DNA from: Vitellaria paradoxa
Taxonomy: Eukaryota > Streptophyta > Magnoliopsida > Ericales > Sapotaceae
DNA length: 64,000 nt
Direction of reading: 5' to 3'
NCBI GenBank assembly: GCA_019916065.1
Contig: CM034240.1
Span: 19,887,894 to 19,951,893 of the forward strand
Shown here one piece after another: positions 28,082 to 39,811 of this stretch. The notes under the pieces were generated by a model that saw nothing but the letters and a program-made list of their open reading frames with translations, did no database searches and was not told the DNA's origin. The stretch's first letter is position 1; every line of letters starts with the position of its first letter. The translations under genes were made by a program, and so were the position numbers.

Positions 28082-28117
<36 letters not shown>
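28082..28117. repeat. (TAA)n microsatellite
   Basis: About a dozen uninterrupted AAT/TAA triplets. Useful as a marker; no function is implied. Confidence 0.95.
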
Positions 28118-28119
<2 letters not shown>

Positions 28120-30285
28120 TAAAGAGTAAAGTAAGCCGGCCCGTATTAATTATGAACTTACAAAAATGGACGGATTACTTACCAAAAAAAAAAAAAAAAT
28201 GGACGGATTGAGATAAGAACTATCCATTTAGCAGGAGGTCCCATTCGTTTCTCCATCTCACAACGACATTTTCAATCTGCATAAATTGCCTTGAGTGCAT
28301 TAAAGGAAAATTAGGACCCATTCAAGCAAATATTGCGTGTCTACTACATTTCTCAATTAAAATTAAATATACATGTATATGTCACATTTAAAAATAAAAT
28401 TTTTATCTTTTTTAATACAACTTTCTTTTTCAATATAACTTTTTAAATATCATCATTAAGTTCAACTTAATGATTTGTTAGAACGTGAATGGTTTATCAA
28501 AATGTGAAGTAATTCAAAAATTAAGCGGGAATTTGAGAGGAAATTTTAGTTTGTAAAATATTTCAGTCATTTGTTGAATAATAGAACTCAATCTCAACTT
28601 TTCAATTTTAGTTTATAAAAGGGATATTTTTAAAATGTGTTTGTTATAGAGATATAATCAACCTTAAAAATTAAAATATAAAAAAAATCACACGCCCAAG
28701 ACTAATTTTATTCAAATATTTGTAAAAATAAAAAAAAAAAGTAAAATGAAGAATATAAAGAGTTTCACATTGGATTTAATAATAAATTTTTAATTAGTTT
28801 TATAAAAATAACTCAAATAAAAATATTATTATTATTAATCACATGTGATTTATAAAATAAAATAAATATAGCCAATATGACTAATTTAAATTTAAAATTA
28901 AAATTTAGAAAAATAACTACTTCCTAGGCTAATTAATATTGAAGATTTTTTTGTATTTTTAAATTTTAAAAATACTAGGAATTGTTGTTATATAAGAAAT
29001 AACCTAATTATTATTTAAACTGTTTTATTTGTGTTTTTTAATTCAGCTCCATTTTTTATTTGTATTTTTAATTAAATTACTAATGTAATTGAAATATATA
29101 AATTCAACAACTATATTAAATTTTTAAGTAAGTGGGTCTTCTTTTTGGAACCCATGAACAGGTGAATTCTTTTTCAGAATCCAAAAAAGTGGGTCTATTT
29201 TTAGAATTTGTTAGTTTTTTTACATTTATTAAAATCATATAGCACAATTATAGTACTTTTATAGGTAAAAGAAAAAGTAAAATTTTAGTATTTTAACGAT
29301 GTAGGACAAAAAAACAAAAATTTTGTAAAAAATCTTAGTCATTCATTGAAGATTAAAACTCAGTTTAAGCCTTTAGATTTTAATTTGTGATAGGGACATA
29401 TTAAAATGTGTATTTTATTATATAAAAAAAAAAATCACTCCCCCAAAACCAATTTTATTCAAATATTTGTAAAAATAAAAATGTAGAATGCTTAAATAGA
29501 GAGTTCCGTATTGGATTTGATAATAAATTTTTAATTGGTTTTATAAAAATAACTCAAATAAAAAATATTATTATTAATTATAATAATATTATTATTAACT
29601 CAAATAAAAATATTGATTATAGGCCGTTAGATTTTAATCCAATGATACAAATAAAATAGTGTGAATGCATTTGAATCATTAAATTTAAAATCAGTAGTCA
29701 AAATTGTATGTCATGGATATGTCAGCTCCCCTGAATGCAATAAAATCAATATAGTCAATGTGAATAATTTAAATTTAAATTTAAATTTAGAATTTAGAAA
29801 AATAACTATTCCTGAACCTAATTAATATTTAGTAATTTTTTGTATTTTTAAATTTTAAAAATAATAAGAGTTGTTATTATATAAGAAACAATCTCATTAT
29901 TATTTAATTTTTTTGGTTATATTTTTTAATTCAACTCCATTTTTTATCTACCTTTTTAATTTAATTACTAATGTACTTAAAATATATAAATTTAACAACT
30001 ATATTAAATTTTTAAGCAATTGGGTCCCTTTTTTTGGAACTCATGAATAAGTGAATTCCTTTTCAAAATCCAAAAAAGTGAGTCTCCTTTTCAAAATTTA
30101 TGAGTTTTTTACATTTATTAAAATCATATACTACAATTCTAATGCTTTTATAGGCAAAAAAAAAAAAAAAAAAAGTAAAGTTGTAGTATTTTAACGATGT
30201 GGGACAAAGAAACAAAAGTTTTATGAGAGTTCTCAGCTATTTGTTGAAGAATAAAATTCAATTTTAACCTTTAGATATTAGTTTG

Positions 30286-31532
30286 TGTGCAAACTCAGGT
30301 TTTTGCAAGTTTTCTTATGTTCTATCCCAAAAATTTGTTCTATAACCAAATTTTACACTTATAAACCTTACTTGAGTAAATTAGCAAGTTTACAACCTTG
30401 TTTATTCAAGAAAATGGCAACTTAAATAAGAAATTCCCATATTTAAAGTTTCGGAAGGGTCTGGGCGCCCCCTTGAGGGACCTAGGTGCCTTCACCTCCC
30501 TACTAGGGTTAGACGAAGCAACCTGGGTGCCCCCATAGGGACCCCCGGCACCCACCTGTTATCTAGTGACCTCTATTCTAGTTTAAGTTGAAACTCAAGG
30601 TTTTGTATCCCAAACTTAGCCAAATCTAATGTGTAATTCAAAACCTTATTTTCTTGTGTTGTTTAGGACCTAAAAGACTCTAAAAAGTCAATCAAAACAA
30701 GTTTTAATACACTCAATCTATCAAATTAAAAATCTTACTTTCAACATATACAAACACATATACACTTATATCACACCACTTGAATCACATCTTCATGCCT
30801 TCAAATTCTTAAATCATTATAATAATATTTTCTAACTCAATACATCTCATATATGCTAGTAAGAGGCTAAAAATCCCTACCTTAAGCTTGAACAAGCTGG
30901 AGTATAAAAATAGTGAACTCCCGGTTTCGATTTCCAACTTTAAGTTGATCAATCTCCTTACCCCTTAATCCAAACAACAAACAAACCATATTAAAAGGTT
31001 CATTGAGAGCTTAATTGCATATTTGTGAGATTAATTTGTGTTTAGTTTGAGTTAGAAGAACTTACCAACACAAACTTCCCTTGGTTCCTCGTTGGGTCCT
31101 CTTCCTCTCCCGGTTTCCTTATCCCAACACCAAACTCTTTCTCTCTTCTCTCTCATACATACATATATCATGCTTAGCTTGGTTTTCAAGCTTTTTGCAG
31201 GGCTTTAAGCCTCCCTTCTACCCCTTATTCTGGCTATAGTTGGCCATAGGCACAGCCTCCTGCCAGACCAGCCTGAGACACATTAGTTTATCAGTTTGCT
31301 ACTCAGGGCGAGCGCCTCTCTGAGGTCCTCGAGTGCTCGCCCCTCTACTCGAGGTGCCCTCTGAATCCTTTGATTCAAAAATGTAAATTTTGAGTTGCTT
31401 GGCTCATTATTTCGAAAATTTATAACCCTAAGTCATCACTAATGACTAATATTACTTAATTAACATATTATCACATACAAAATATGTTAAAAACCATCAA
31501 TTTATATTAATACGAAAATTGAAGATATTACA
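30286..31532 (-). mobile_element. Probable solo LTR of a Ty3/gypsy element
   Basis: This block interrupts the 0.77-kb repeat at 30286, just after the shared phrase TAGTTTGTG, and has a different composition from its surroundings. Read on the minus strand it starts TGTAATATCTTC (31532) and ends TTTGCACACA (30286), a TG...CA pair. Its internal layout is familiar from plant gypsy LTRs: alternating direct CGCTCGAG/GCGCCC-rich stretches (31300-31360 and 30460-30540), a GAGAGAAAGAG leader-like part, and a GGTAAG-type site. No gag-pol follows on either side. I found no matching 5-bp target duplication, so boundaries are tentative. Confidence 0.45.
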
Positions 31533-31559
31533 TTGGAATATTATTTTGTGTTCAATCGT

Positions 31560-32150
31560 CATTTTCAACAAAATTTTCATATTTCACATTCTCTCTTTTC
31601 TTCTTTTTCTTTTTTGTTTTTTCATTTTTCTTTGACCAAGTTATATCCAACAAGCTTCATTTTCTCTCTTCTTTTATAAAGGGATTCTTTCACATCTCAT
31701 GAATGTAACAGGAAGAGTTTACAAATGATGAACTTCCCTTTTTATATAGGAAAATGGTCATTCATTCAACAAAACAAACTTAAAGTAAATTCCAAGATAT
31801 TAAAAGTTAAATATAATACTTCAAATCAAACTTTCTTTGAAGATAAAATGGGAAGAAAAGAACTAAACCATGAACAACTCCTAAAAACATCCACTAAGTT
31901 TTAGGTTTTAATTAATAAAACAAAACCAAACAGAGTTTAGACCTAAACTGTGCTTCACAACAAAATCTTAAAGTTAAGACTGAATCTTGATCCAAAAAAA
32001 GAAATGTGGAAGGGTGGTGGCGGTTAATTGTCTGCAAGAGGAGGTGGTGGAGGTACATCAGGTTGCAGTGGAGGTAGAAGTTTGTGAAGATAAGCAATGG
32101 TCTTGTCCTGCTTTTCTTAAAGTTCTTCATTCTGCCTCATATTAACCCAT
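31560..32150 (-). pseudogene. Short retroelement-like coding relic
   Basis: On the minus strand near 32130-32020 a frame reads ending DKTIAYLHKLLPPLQPDV followed by a Pro run and a stop, with one stop upstream of it. Coiled-coil plus poly-Pro ends of this kind occur in plant gypsy gag proteins, but I cannot assign a family. The rest of the block (31560-31900) is T/C-rich, with a TTTTTATATAGG phrase, and has no frame of note. Confidence 0.25.
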
Positions 32151-32830
32151 GGATTTTGAAATGGTTAAATGCTAATGCATTTTATTTGTTGACAGCCCTC
32201 ACAAAGACCAGGTTGACACATTCAAATTGCTTTTTGTGCTTATGTTAGGATTTATCTTATTCTTTTACTAAGGACTATCAAAATTCTAGCTGGGGGAGAG
32301 AGGTGTGACTATGCTCTAATGTTGCATTCTAGTCCTTATAATTAGTAACATTTTAATCATTTTATTTAGTTAAATATGTAGTTTTATTAGTATGTTTAGT
32401 AATCTTCTCAGTTTTATAGCTTATGTAGGTCGTGAAGTTAAAATAAGGGATTTTTAACTACTTTTGAGACAAACCAAGAGAAGAAAAGCAAAGTGAATGA
32501 ATCCTGCTCGAATGTTCATGTTAGTACGCGGAAATATCATACATACCCAAAGGAGTATGTACAAACCAATAACGTAAAATTAAGATATTTCAGACATACA
32601 AAGGAGTATGTACATGTTGAGAACAAAAAAATGGGATTAAACCTACATACGTATGGTTGTACCTATGCTTGTTCGTATGTAGAAGAAAATTGTACCCCTT
32701 CTGCTATGTGTATGTACAGGACTGCATATCCCTACTTTGTCGATGCAACGTACATATACAGTAGCTACACATTTGGGAAAGACAAGAGGTTGGGTCAATT
32801 TTCCATGAATCTTTAAATTATCAAAATTTT
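32150..32830 (+). repeat. Degenerate LTR-like sequence
   Basis: The phrase TACTAAGGACTATCAAAATT followed by CTAGCTGGGGGAGAG (about 32265-32300) resembles the GACTAGCAA...TAGTTTGGGGG signature seen in many plant gypsy LTRs. After it comes a purine-rich stretch. Then comes a region with repeated GTATGTAC/CATACAT phrases (32530-32710), which gives a long open frame at 32493-32816. That frame is Tyr/His-rich only because of the repeats and is not called as a gene. Confidence 0.35.
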
Positions 32831-34100
32831 CCTACCAGTTTTTATATTTAAGGTATACATTTGTACAAGAATGGTTTTAGGGGGTATAATGGTCATTTCT
32901 TTTGAAGTAAATATTAAAAGTTATCAAAATTTTATCAAACACTTAAAAGTTGATAGAAAATTCTTAAAAATTTTTATTTATTTTATCAAACAAATAAAAA
33001 GTTGCATCTAACAATTTTTATCAAAAAAATGGCCAAAGTTACTAAAATTTCAAAACTAAATAGTATAAATAGCAATTAAAAATTTAAACCCATCTTGATT
33101 AAATAGTATAATAATAATAATAATACAAATTAAAACTTTTTACTGTGCACAAAAATATATACCTACAAAATACTAAACAATATTTAATATCCAATAATCT
33201 TAGTTCATCATAGCAAAATGATTAGTGTGACGAGTTAGAAATAATTAATGGCGAATGAGTGGATTAGCGTAAAATCATTACTTGGGTTTGTAGAATAATT
33301 TTCATTTAAATTAGAATAGAGATTTAACATAATTCATCCAACTACTTTTGTTAGTAGGATTAATGTTAATTATGAAAAAGTTTCAGCATATAATATTCTT
33401 TTCAATACAGGTAGCTAGATGATATATATGTGAAAATATTATTTTCACATTTTGAAGCTTTAATAACTTAAATAGTAAATTTAAAAAAAAATATTTTAGC
33501 ATACAATTAACTCTCACCTGTGTAAATAATAAAAGACTATGGCGTTGCCCGTTGTTTTTTTGATGTTAGTCTTAACAATGAGTAGAAAAATAAGTTCAAA
33601 TGCTTAATGAGAAGTATTTACTTCAGCAAAAAATTCTTGGCGTGAGTATTTGAACTTTTTTTTTTTTCGGTGAGACATTCAATCTTAATCAGACGATTGA
33701 CATTTATTGTTACATATATCAGCCTCCTTTTATTTAATAATAAATATGAAGAAGAAAAAAATACATATTTTTACACTAGAATTGTGTTTGAAGTGATAAA
33801 TAATATTAAAAAAGGGTGAAAAACTCTTCAAATTATTTATTTTTTATTTTATTACACGAATTACGAATTAACAACTTATTACTTTAAACGTGCCTTAAAA
33901 ATAAAAAAGATATTATTGTATTTTAATTTAAAACCTTTGCATTTATTTGTGAATGATCTCTCTCTCTCGTCTCAAAACCTACCTCTAGGGCTTTGATAAT
34001 CAAGCCCACCTGCAGGGAAGATTAGAAGTCGTGTTTGGGCTCAAAGTTCGTCCCGCTCTCTGGGCTCTTTAACGACTGCATATTTCTTCATTACTACCGA
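32830..34100. other. Intergenic region upstream of NDUFB10
   Basis: AT-rich, with MITE-like phrases such as GTTTGAAGTGATAAATAAT (33787) and repeated AAAGTT/TATCAAA stretches (32910-33060). No coding frame of note. From about 33950 the sequence becomes richer in CTCTCT and GC, which probably marks the NDUFB10 promoter. The last 150 bp before the gene contain a (GA)n-rich leader (34145-34180). Confidence 0.5.
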
Positions 34101-34182
34101 GAGGCTATGATAATAGGGTCGTACCTGGCGCGCGGTTGATTGTGGGGGGAGGGAGAGAGAGAGAGCGAGAGAGAGCAGAGAA

Positions 34183-34574
34183 ATGGGAAGGAAGAAGGGA
34201 GTGGAGTTCGACGAGGTGGCGCCGGATGACTTCGATCCGAAGAATCCGTACAAGGACCCGGTGGCGATGCTGGAGATGAGGGAGCACATAGTGAGGGAGA
34301 AGTGGATCGATATCGAGACGGCCAAGATCATCCGTGAGAAGCTTAAATGGTGCTATCGCATCGAGGGGATCAATCATCTCCAGAAGTGTCGCCACCTCGT
34401 CCAACAGTACCTCGACGCCACCCGTGGCATCGGCTGGGGCAAGGACCAACGCCCCCCATCCCTTCATGGTCCGTTTCTCTCTCTCTTTCTCTCTCTATGG
34501 TTTGTTTGTTGATGATTTTCTCTCAATTGGGTTTTCTGTCATCAGGTCCTAAGGTTGAGGTCGAGTCCGAATGA
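34183..34574 (+). CDS. NDUFB10: NADH dehydrogenase [ubiquinone] 1 beta subcomplex subunit 10 (PDSW subunit, complex I)
   Basis: Two coding exons, 34183-34468 and 34546-34574, joined across a GT-AG intron that splits a Gly codon, give 104 residues. The start MGRKKGVEFDEVAPDDFDP and the core NPYKDPVAMLEMREHIVREK, YRIEGINHLQKCRHLVQQYL and TRGIGWGKDQRP match plant NDUFB10 throughout; plant homologues are about this length. The protein is an accessory subunit of the membrane arm of mitochondrial complex I on the intermembrane-space side. It has no cleavable presequence and is Cys-bearing (Cys in WCYR and in QKCR, twelve positions apart). The second exon encodes only the KVEVESE tail. A possible 3'-UTR intron follows (donor at 34586, acceptor at 34817). 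The leader is (GA)n-rich. The gene appears intact. Confidence 0.95.
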
Positions 34575-34899
34575 CTGTCTTCAAGGTATTGTATTCTTAC
34601 AACCCTTCAAGTTGCAATTGTTCTCGATAGAGTTGATTTACTTTCTGTGATGTTAATCTTACTGAAGTTTTCAAGTTGCTACTTTTTTTTTCCTTTTAAT
34701 AATTGAAATGAGTAATGTAAATAAATAATGGGATTGAAGCTTGGTTTTTTCTGATGGTAATTGTATATCAATTTAATTCTTGGACTGCAATGTTTCATTG
34801 TTAATTTTCTTGTTTAGCATTGTCGAGGGCAAGGGATTATGATAGGTGCTACTAGTCGGGGGTAGATTTTCATTTTCTTGTTTTCTATTGTTGGCTGTT

Positions 34900-37083
34900 G
34901 GGAAGTTTTTGTTGTCAATTTTGTCATAATTTTTTTGCTTTACCCTGGAGATCTGTTTTCTGATTTGATTTCCTTAACAAATTCATCTTTTTATTGATGC
35001 TGCTACAATTTGACTTTACTGCAAATGTGAAAATAGACTTGTAATTGGAATGGAAAACTTTTCATTCTCCTGCTGTAGATATATGCATCTACATCAACTT
35101 CTCTAATCCCTACCTATTCTCTAAAATAGAGAGAAAGCAGGTATTTAAAGGTTTACATCTGCACCTCTGCATCCTCTCTAAGAGCATTTGCATTAGAATC
35201 TCTTAACAAATTCTCTACTTTACATACTCAAATATCATTTTTTCTTAATTTACACTCTCTACTCAACAACAACTGCATAAAAGTCTCTATATCTAACCTC
35301 TACAGCATTAAAATATTAGTTTTCTCTTATTTTTTTTTCTATGAACATATTTAACCTTCACCAACCATTTCAAATATTTCCATGATTATGATACTTTGTG
35401 TATACAAATCATTGTATGGAATAGTGTATCAACAATGTATTCGACACAACAGTTGTTCCAGCTTGTTGAGCAACCTAGTATGTTATTCTAGCTGGGCCTG
35501 GGGTTGTACATGAGTCGGTTTGGTTTGGTTTGAGGTCTAACCTAGAACTTAATCGATCATGATAGGTTCTCAAAAATTGGACCAAAAACTTAACCAAGAG
35601 AGTATTTGAACCAAACCAACACGAAACAAAAATAATCAGTTTGGTTCAGTTTGATTGAATATAGTAATTGACTCAAAATACGATTCATAGCTAGGAGACT
35701 TTTGAGTTGTACTACACTAAATTACCATCCAGTCCACCATTTAGATGGCATCACTCTTTAGACATTATATTTATTGATAGAGATGAGTAGAATTTATTGT
35801 GTTTTAGTCGATATGAGATGGATGAATTGAAAGTATAATTTATATTAGGTGAGTTATAAGAGAATACCACTTTCATAACTGATATGGAATTGAGACTTGC
35901 ATGTGATTGAGTTGGTTTGGGTTGTCACCTAACCAGCCTAGAACCAAATCAATCCTATTGGCTCTTGAAATTGAGATCTAAAACCAATTGAGAATGATAA
36001 GCACCGAGTTTGGTTTGTTTCGTGGTTCCACCGTTCTTTTTGCACCCTTAGTTCCGGATTGATACTTTTGTGTACGACAGTTGAGATGTTAGGTCACTAG
36101 AACTTTGATTTTATATGATTGTAACTCTAGTTTCTTCTACATTAGACCTTCATAAGGCTGGTAGTTTGTTCAACTTATGATGTGATAACGAGATATGTCA
36201 AGGTTTAAATTGGTCCATAGAGAAAGGCAATTGTGTGATTTAGCAAAAATTATAAGGAAATGCAAGTGATGGTTAAGTGTGCAGTCTTTCAAAATCTATT
36301 GCATTGGTGTTGTAAGTGAACAAAAAGCATAATGCTGGCATATAAGTGGTTGATTTTGGACCAAATTAAGGGTGATCTAGATCCAATATGAGAAGAAATG
36401 ATTTTGACTTGATTCCACACTTTGACAAGTCAATACAACGAAAACCCTAGTTCAAATTTGATTAAAATATTTAAATGTGTCTATGATATGAACTTATCAA
36501 AAATAGGGGGGTGGGGAGATGTGACTAATGCGAGTGATTTAATTGAGAACATTATTCTTTCTGGAGTTGCCATATTGTTATGGTGGATTAGGCTAAAGAT
36601 TTTGTCTCAAGGGAAAGTACATATTTTTTCCCTAATATTGGAATCATTTTTTTTTTGTTTTGAGTGATTAAATATACACTTTGATTACTTTGTTAATGTA
36701 TTGATAGAAGTTGAGTAGTCGTTTGGGGTTTAATAATTTAATTTATACTAGTTATGTCTCCTTCATGAAAAAGTAGTGCTTTAGAGATAGGCGCCCCTTG
36801 TCATGTTTTGCTACATTTGAGAGAAATCTAGGTGCTAAGAAGTTTTTCATTGAAAGATTGAATACTAAACATGGTCTTCTCAAGTTATTAATCATATGGT
36901 TTCATAAGCTAACTCCTTAGGACTCTTCATTATCGGGCTCTTGTAACTTGTGAATTTTAATTTAGGAGTAATTTGTTACAATGTGTCTATTTTACTATTT
37001 CTATATATTACTTTCTGGTTGAGAGAGATTTGTGTTTGGTTAAGGTTGTCAAATTGGGGTGCTCTGTCAAATTATTGTAGGAG
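34900..37083. other. Intergenic region downstream of NDUFB10
   Basis: No supported gene. 35490-36060 has phrases such as TCGGTTTGGTTTGGTTTGAG and multiple AACCAA/TTGGTT stretches. These look like a decayed repeat, and they resemble in composition, but do not prove kinship with, the tail of the RTE LINE downstream. 36420-36670 holds a short open frame without motifs. Confidence 0.5.
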
Positions 37084-37134
37084 TTCACAAAAAATAAAAC
37101 CAAACCAAACCAAACCAAACCAAGCCTTTTCCCA

Positions 37135-39093
37135 CTAGGTGGGGTTGGGTATATGGATTTGTCGACGCCAATTAGATCTGTTTAGGGGCATGTCCTCTGA
37201 TAAATCTAGGTAGGTCAGGTCATGTTTAATGGTTTTTTTCCAGCTTCTCTTGGGTCTTCCTCTACCTCTCCTACTCCTGGCAATCTCCATACTTTCACAC
37301 CTTCTAACAGGTGTCTCTGCTGGACGCCTTCTAACATGGCCAAACCATCTTAATCGGTTTTCTCTCATTTTATCTTCAATCGGTGCTATTCCTACTTTGC
37401 CCCTAATCTCCTCGTTCCTAATCCTATCTTTCCTTGTAATCCCGCACATCCACCTTAGCATCCTCATCTCCGCAACTGCCATCTTTTGACCATGATTATG
37501 CTTTACTGCCCAACACTCTGATCCATATAACAGCGCTGGTCTAACCGCTACCTTATAATACTTTCCTTTCACCTTGAGGGGGATTTTTCGGTCGTACAAA
37601 ACTCCCGAAACACTCCTCCATTTGGTCCATCCAGCTTGAATCCTGTGACTTGCATCAGTATCAATCCCTCCATCTTGTTGCACCATAGATCCAAGGTACC
37701 TAAATTTATCTTTCTCTACAATCTTTTGTGTGCCTAAACTTACTTCTATACTACCCGTTATTCTATTTTGACTAAACTTACATTCCATATATTCCGTCTT
37801 GCATCGGCTTAGCCTAAACCCTTTTGTTTCTAACGTATCCCGCCACAATTCTAGCTTAGCATTCACTCATTCTCTCGTCTCATCTACTAAAACAATATCA
37901 TATGCAAATAGCATACACCACGGCACCTCATCCTGAATATGTCTTGTAATCTCATCCATAACTAAAGCAAACAAGTACGGGCTTAACGCTGAGCCTTAAT
38001 GTAAACCAATCGTGATAGGGAACTCATTAGTCTCTCCACCAGTCGTCCGTATAGATGTCATGGCTCTATCATACATGTCCTTTATCGCCTCAATATATGC
38101 GACACACGCTCCTTTCTTTTCCAATACTCTCCATAGAATCTCCCTAGGAACCCGATCATATGTCTTCTCTAAATCGATGAACACCATATGTAAATCTCTT
38201 TGACCTTCTCTATACTGTTCCATTAACCTCCTCAAGAGAAAGATAGCCTCCATAGTTGATCTTCCAGGCATGAAACCAAATTGGTTCTTTGAAACGTTTG
38301 TTGTCCTTCTTAGTCTTCTCTCAATAACTCTCTCCCATAATTTCATCGTATGGCTCATTAATTTAATCTCGCGGTAGTTCGCACAGTTCTGAATATCTCC
38401 TTTGTTCTTGTATATGGGTATAAGGATACTTTTTCTCCATGCATCAGGCATCTTCTTGCTCTTTAGCACTACATTAAAAAGTTTTGTCAACCAACTTATG
38501 CCATCCTCTCCTAAGCACCTCCAAACCTCAATAGGGATACCATCTGGCCCAACCGCTTTCCCATTCTTCATCCTTTTTAATACTTCTTTTACTTCTTCCC
38601 TACTGATTCTCTTATAGAACATAAAATTTAATTCTTCCCTAAAAGTGGTAAACTACTCCAAATGTATGTCACTACTACTGCTTTCGTTAAATAACTTGTA
38701 GAAGTAGCTCTTCCAACGCTCCTTTATCTCCTCTTCCTTTACTAATACCTTTTCATCCTCATTCTTAATGCATTTAACTTGGTTTAAATCCTTGGTCCGT
38801 CTATCTCTAGATTTAGCAAGCTTGAATATCTCTCTTTCGCCCTCCTTAGTGTCAAGTCGCCTATATAAATCCTCAAATATCTTTGCCTTAGCCTCACTAA
38901 CTGCCTTTTTGGTTTCTCTTCTAGCTTCTCTATACCTCTCCAAGTTCGCTTCATTTCGGTCGTTTTGCCAAGATTTAAAACACTCTCTTTTAACTCTTAT
39001 CTTGTCTTGGACGGCCACCACCATGCCTCTTTCTGTGCCGGAGCACTCCCTTTGGATTCTCTTAAGACTTCTTTCCCTATCCTCCCAATACAC
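37135..39093 (-). pseudogene. Reverse transcriptase domain of the RTE LINE, multiply broken
   Basis: Linker (39093-38653), RT fingers/palm (38622-37996) and thumb/C-terminus (37866-37135) are all readable. Motifs include [43 protein letters not shown] and [13 protein letters not shown] EFPITIGLH. Later motifs are KTEYMECKF, YLGSMVQQDGG and RWFGHVRRRP, the last typical of RTE C-termini. In-frame stops occur near 38640, at 37996-37998 (a CAA-type Gln codon turned TAA) and near 37868. The catalytic motif reads FAYD (37897-37908) instead of FADD. It is often annotated in plant genomes as a 'craniofacial development protein 2-like' gene, which is a misnomer. Confidence 0.92.
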
Positions 39094-39790
39094 TTTGCTA
39101 TCTTATCCCACATAATATTTGCACTCTCATTTACCGTCCAAATGTTTTCCTCTAGTACTCTTTCCCTGAATGCTGCTTGCTTATCACCTTTTAAGTTCCA
39201 CCATTTAGTCTTTGAGCATCTATGCGACTTCTTTTTTCTAGCCCACTTTTGAAGCTGCACATCTATGACCAACAACCTATGTTGAGTAGTCAAGCTCTTC
39301 CCTGGTATAACTTTACAATCTTTACAAGCTATACGGTCTCTTTTCCTAGTTAAGAAGAAGTCAATCTGTGTCTTTGAGGAGCCATTCTTATAAGTCACCA
39401 AATGTTCCTCTCTCTTCCTAAAAAAGGTGTTCGTCACCATGAGATCATAAGCCACTGCAAACTCTAAAATATCCTTCCCTTCTTCATTTCTATCACCGTA
39501 ACCATATCCCCCGTGTACTCCTATGTATCCATCTATGTCGCGTCCTATATGACCGTTCAAATCTCCTCCTATGAAGACCATCTCTCCTTGAGGTATCTCT
39601 AATAGCATTCCTTCCAAGTCTTCCCAAAACTTCTCCTTATGTACATCTCCTAAGCCCACCTGGGGGGCATAAGTACTAATTACGTTTACTATCTCTTCTC
39701 CTAACACTAACTTAATTGCAATAATCCGATCTCCACAGCGTTTCACATTGACTATATCTTCCTTTAGGTCCTTGCTTACTACTATGCCGA
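38990..39790 (-). pseudogene. Endonuclease domain of the RTE LINE (N-terminally truncated)
   Basis: An open frame from 39746 to 38997 codes an exonuclease/endonuclease/phosphatase-type domain. It has ISTYAPQVG, the catalytic-loop phrase FIGGDLNGHIG, NTFFRK, the THY-like motif HLVTYKNGSSKTQIDFFL, and TTQHRLLVID near the end (QHRLL carries the conserved His). The first strand of the domain with its start codon is missing because of 5' truncation. Near 39010, right after a Trp-Trp-Trp motif, the frame shifts by one base into the next ORF. Known role of the family: nicking target DNA for target-primed reverse transcription. Confidence 0.88.
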
Positions 39791-39811
39791 CCCCATTTCA
39801 CAAAAAATAAA

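Larger units (their letters stand above)
25950..30280. repeat. Degenerate array of about 0.77-kb AT-rich repeat units
   Basis: The same ordered landmarks recur several times. They are a GTGGGACAAA-type phrase (26875, 29304, 30200), then ATAAAAGAT-CTCAACCA-TTGTTGAA-AATAAAACTCAAT, then a TTTTATTATATAG end (26251-26264, 27013-27026, 29412-29422, and a diverged one near 28650). An internal CCTAACTAATATTT phrase and an AAGTAAGTGGGT phrase also recur (26726, 29127). Distances between successive ends are about 764 and 765 bp, with a longer third interval. No coding capacity. The first unit is entered through TCTATATACTAG (about 25938), whose first eight bases are the inverse of the TATATAGA end, so the unit may be a non-autonomous transposon. 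Confidence 0.7.
37099..39796 (-). mobile_element. RTE-type non-LTR retrotransposon (LINE), 5'-truncated and inactive
   Basis: This 2.7-kb minus-strand unit has an endonuclease domain, a reverse transcriptase domain and a 3' tail of TTGGT pentamers (37099-37124). It is flanked by a perfect 15-bp target duplication TTCACAAAAAATAAA (37084-37098 and 39797-39811). The single-ORF layout with an AP-type endonuclease, the short 3' end and the microsatellite tail instead of poly(A) fit the RTE clade. The 5' end is cut inside the endonuclease frame, as usual for LINEs copied incompletely. Several stops, one frameshift and a changed RT active site make it dead. The perfect duplication suggests a moderately recent insertion. 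Confidence 0.93.

Noticed and set aside
32493..32816. 107-codon Tyr-rich protein
   Set aside because: The composition comes from repeated GTATGTAC/CATACAT words in an LTR-like region.
37135..39746. Host gene for a 'craniofacial development protein 2-like' endonuclease
   Set aside because: The frames are the endonuclease and reverse transcriptase of an RTE LINE, with a 15-bp target duplication, truncation and stops.
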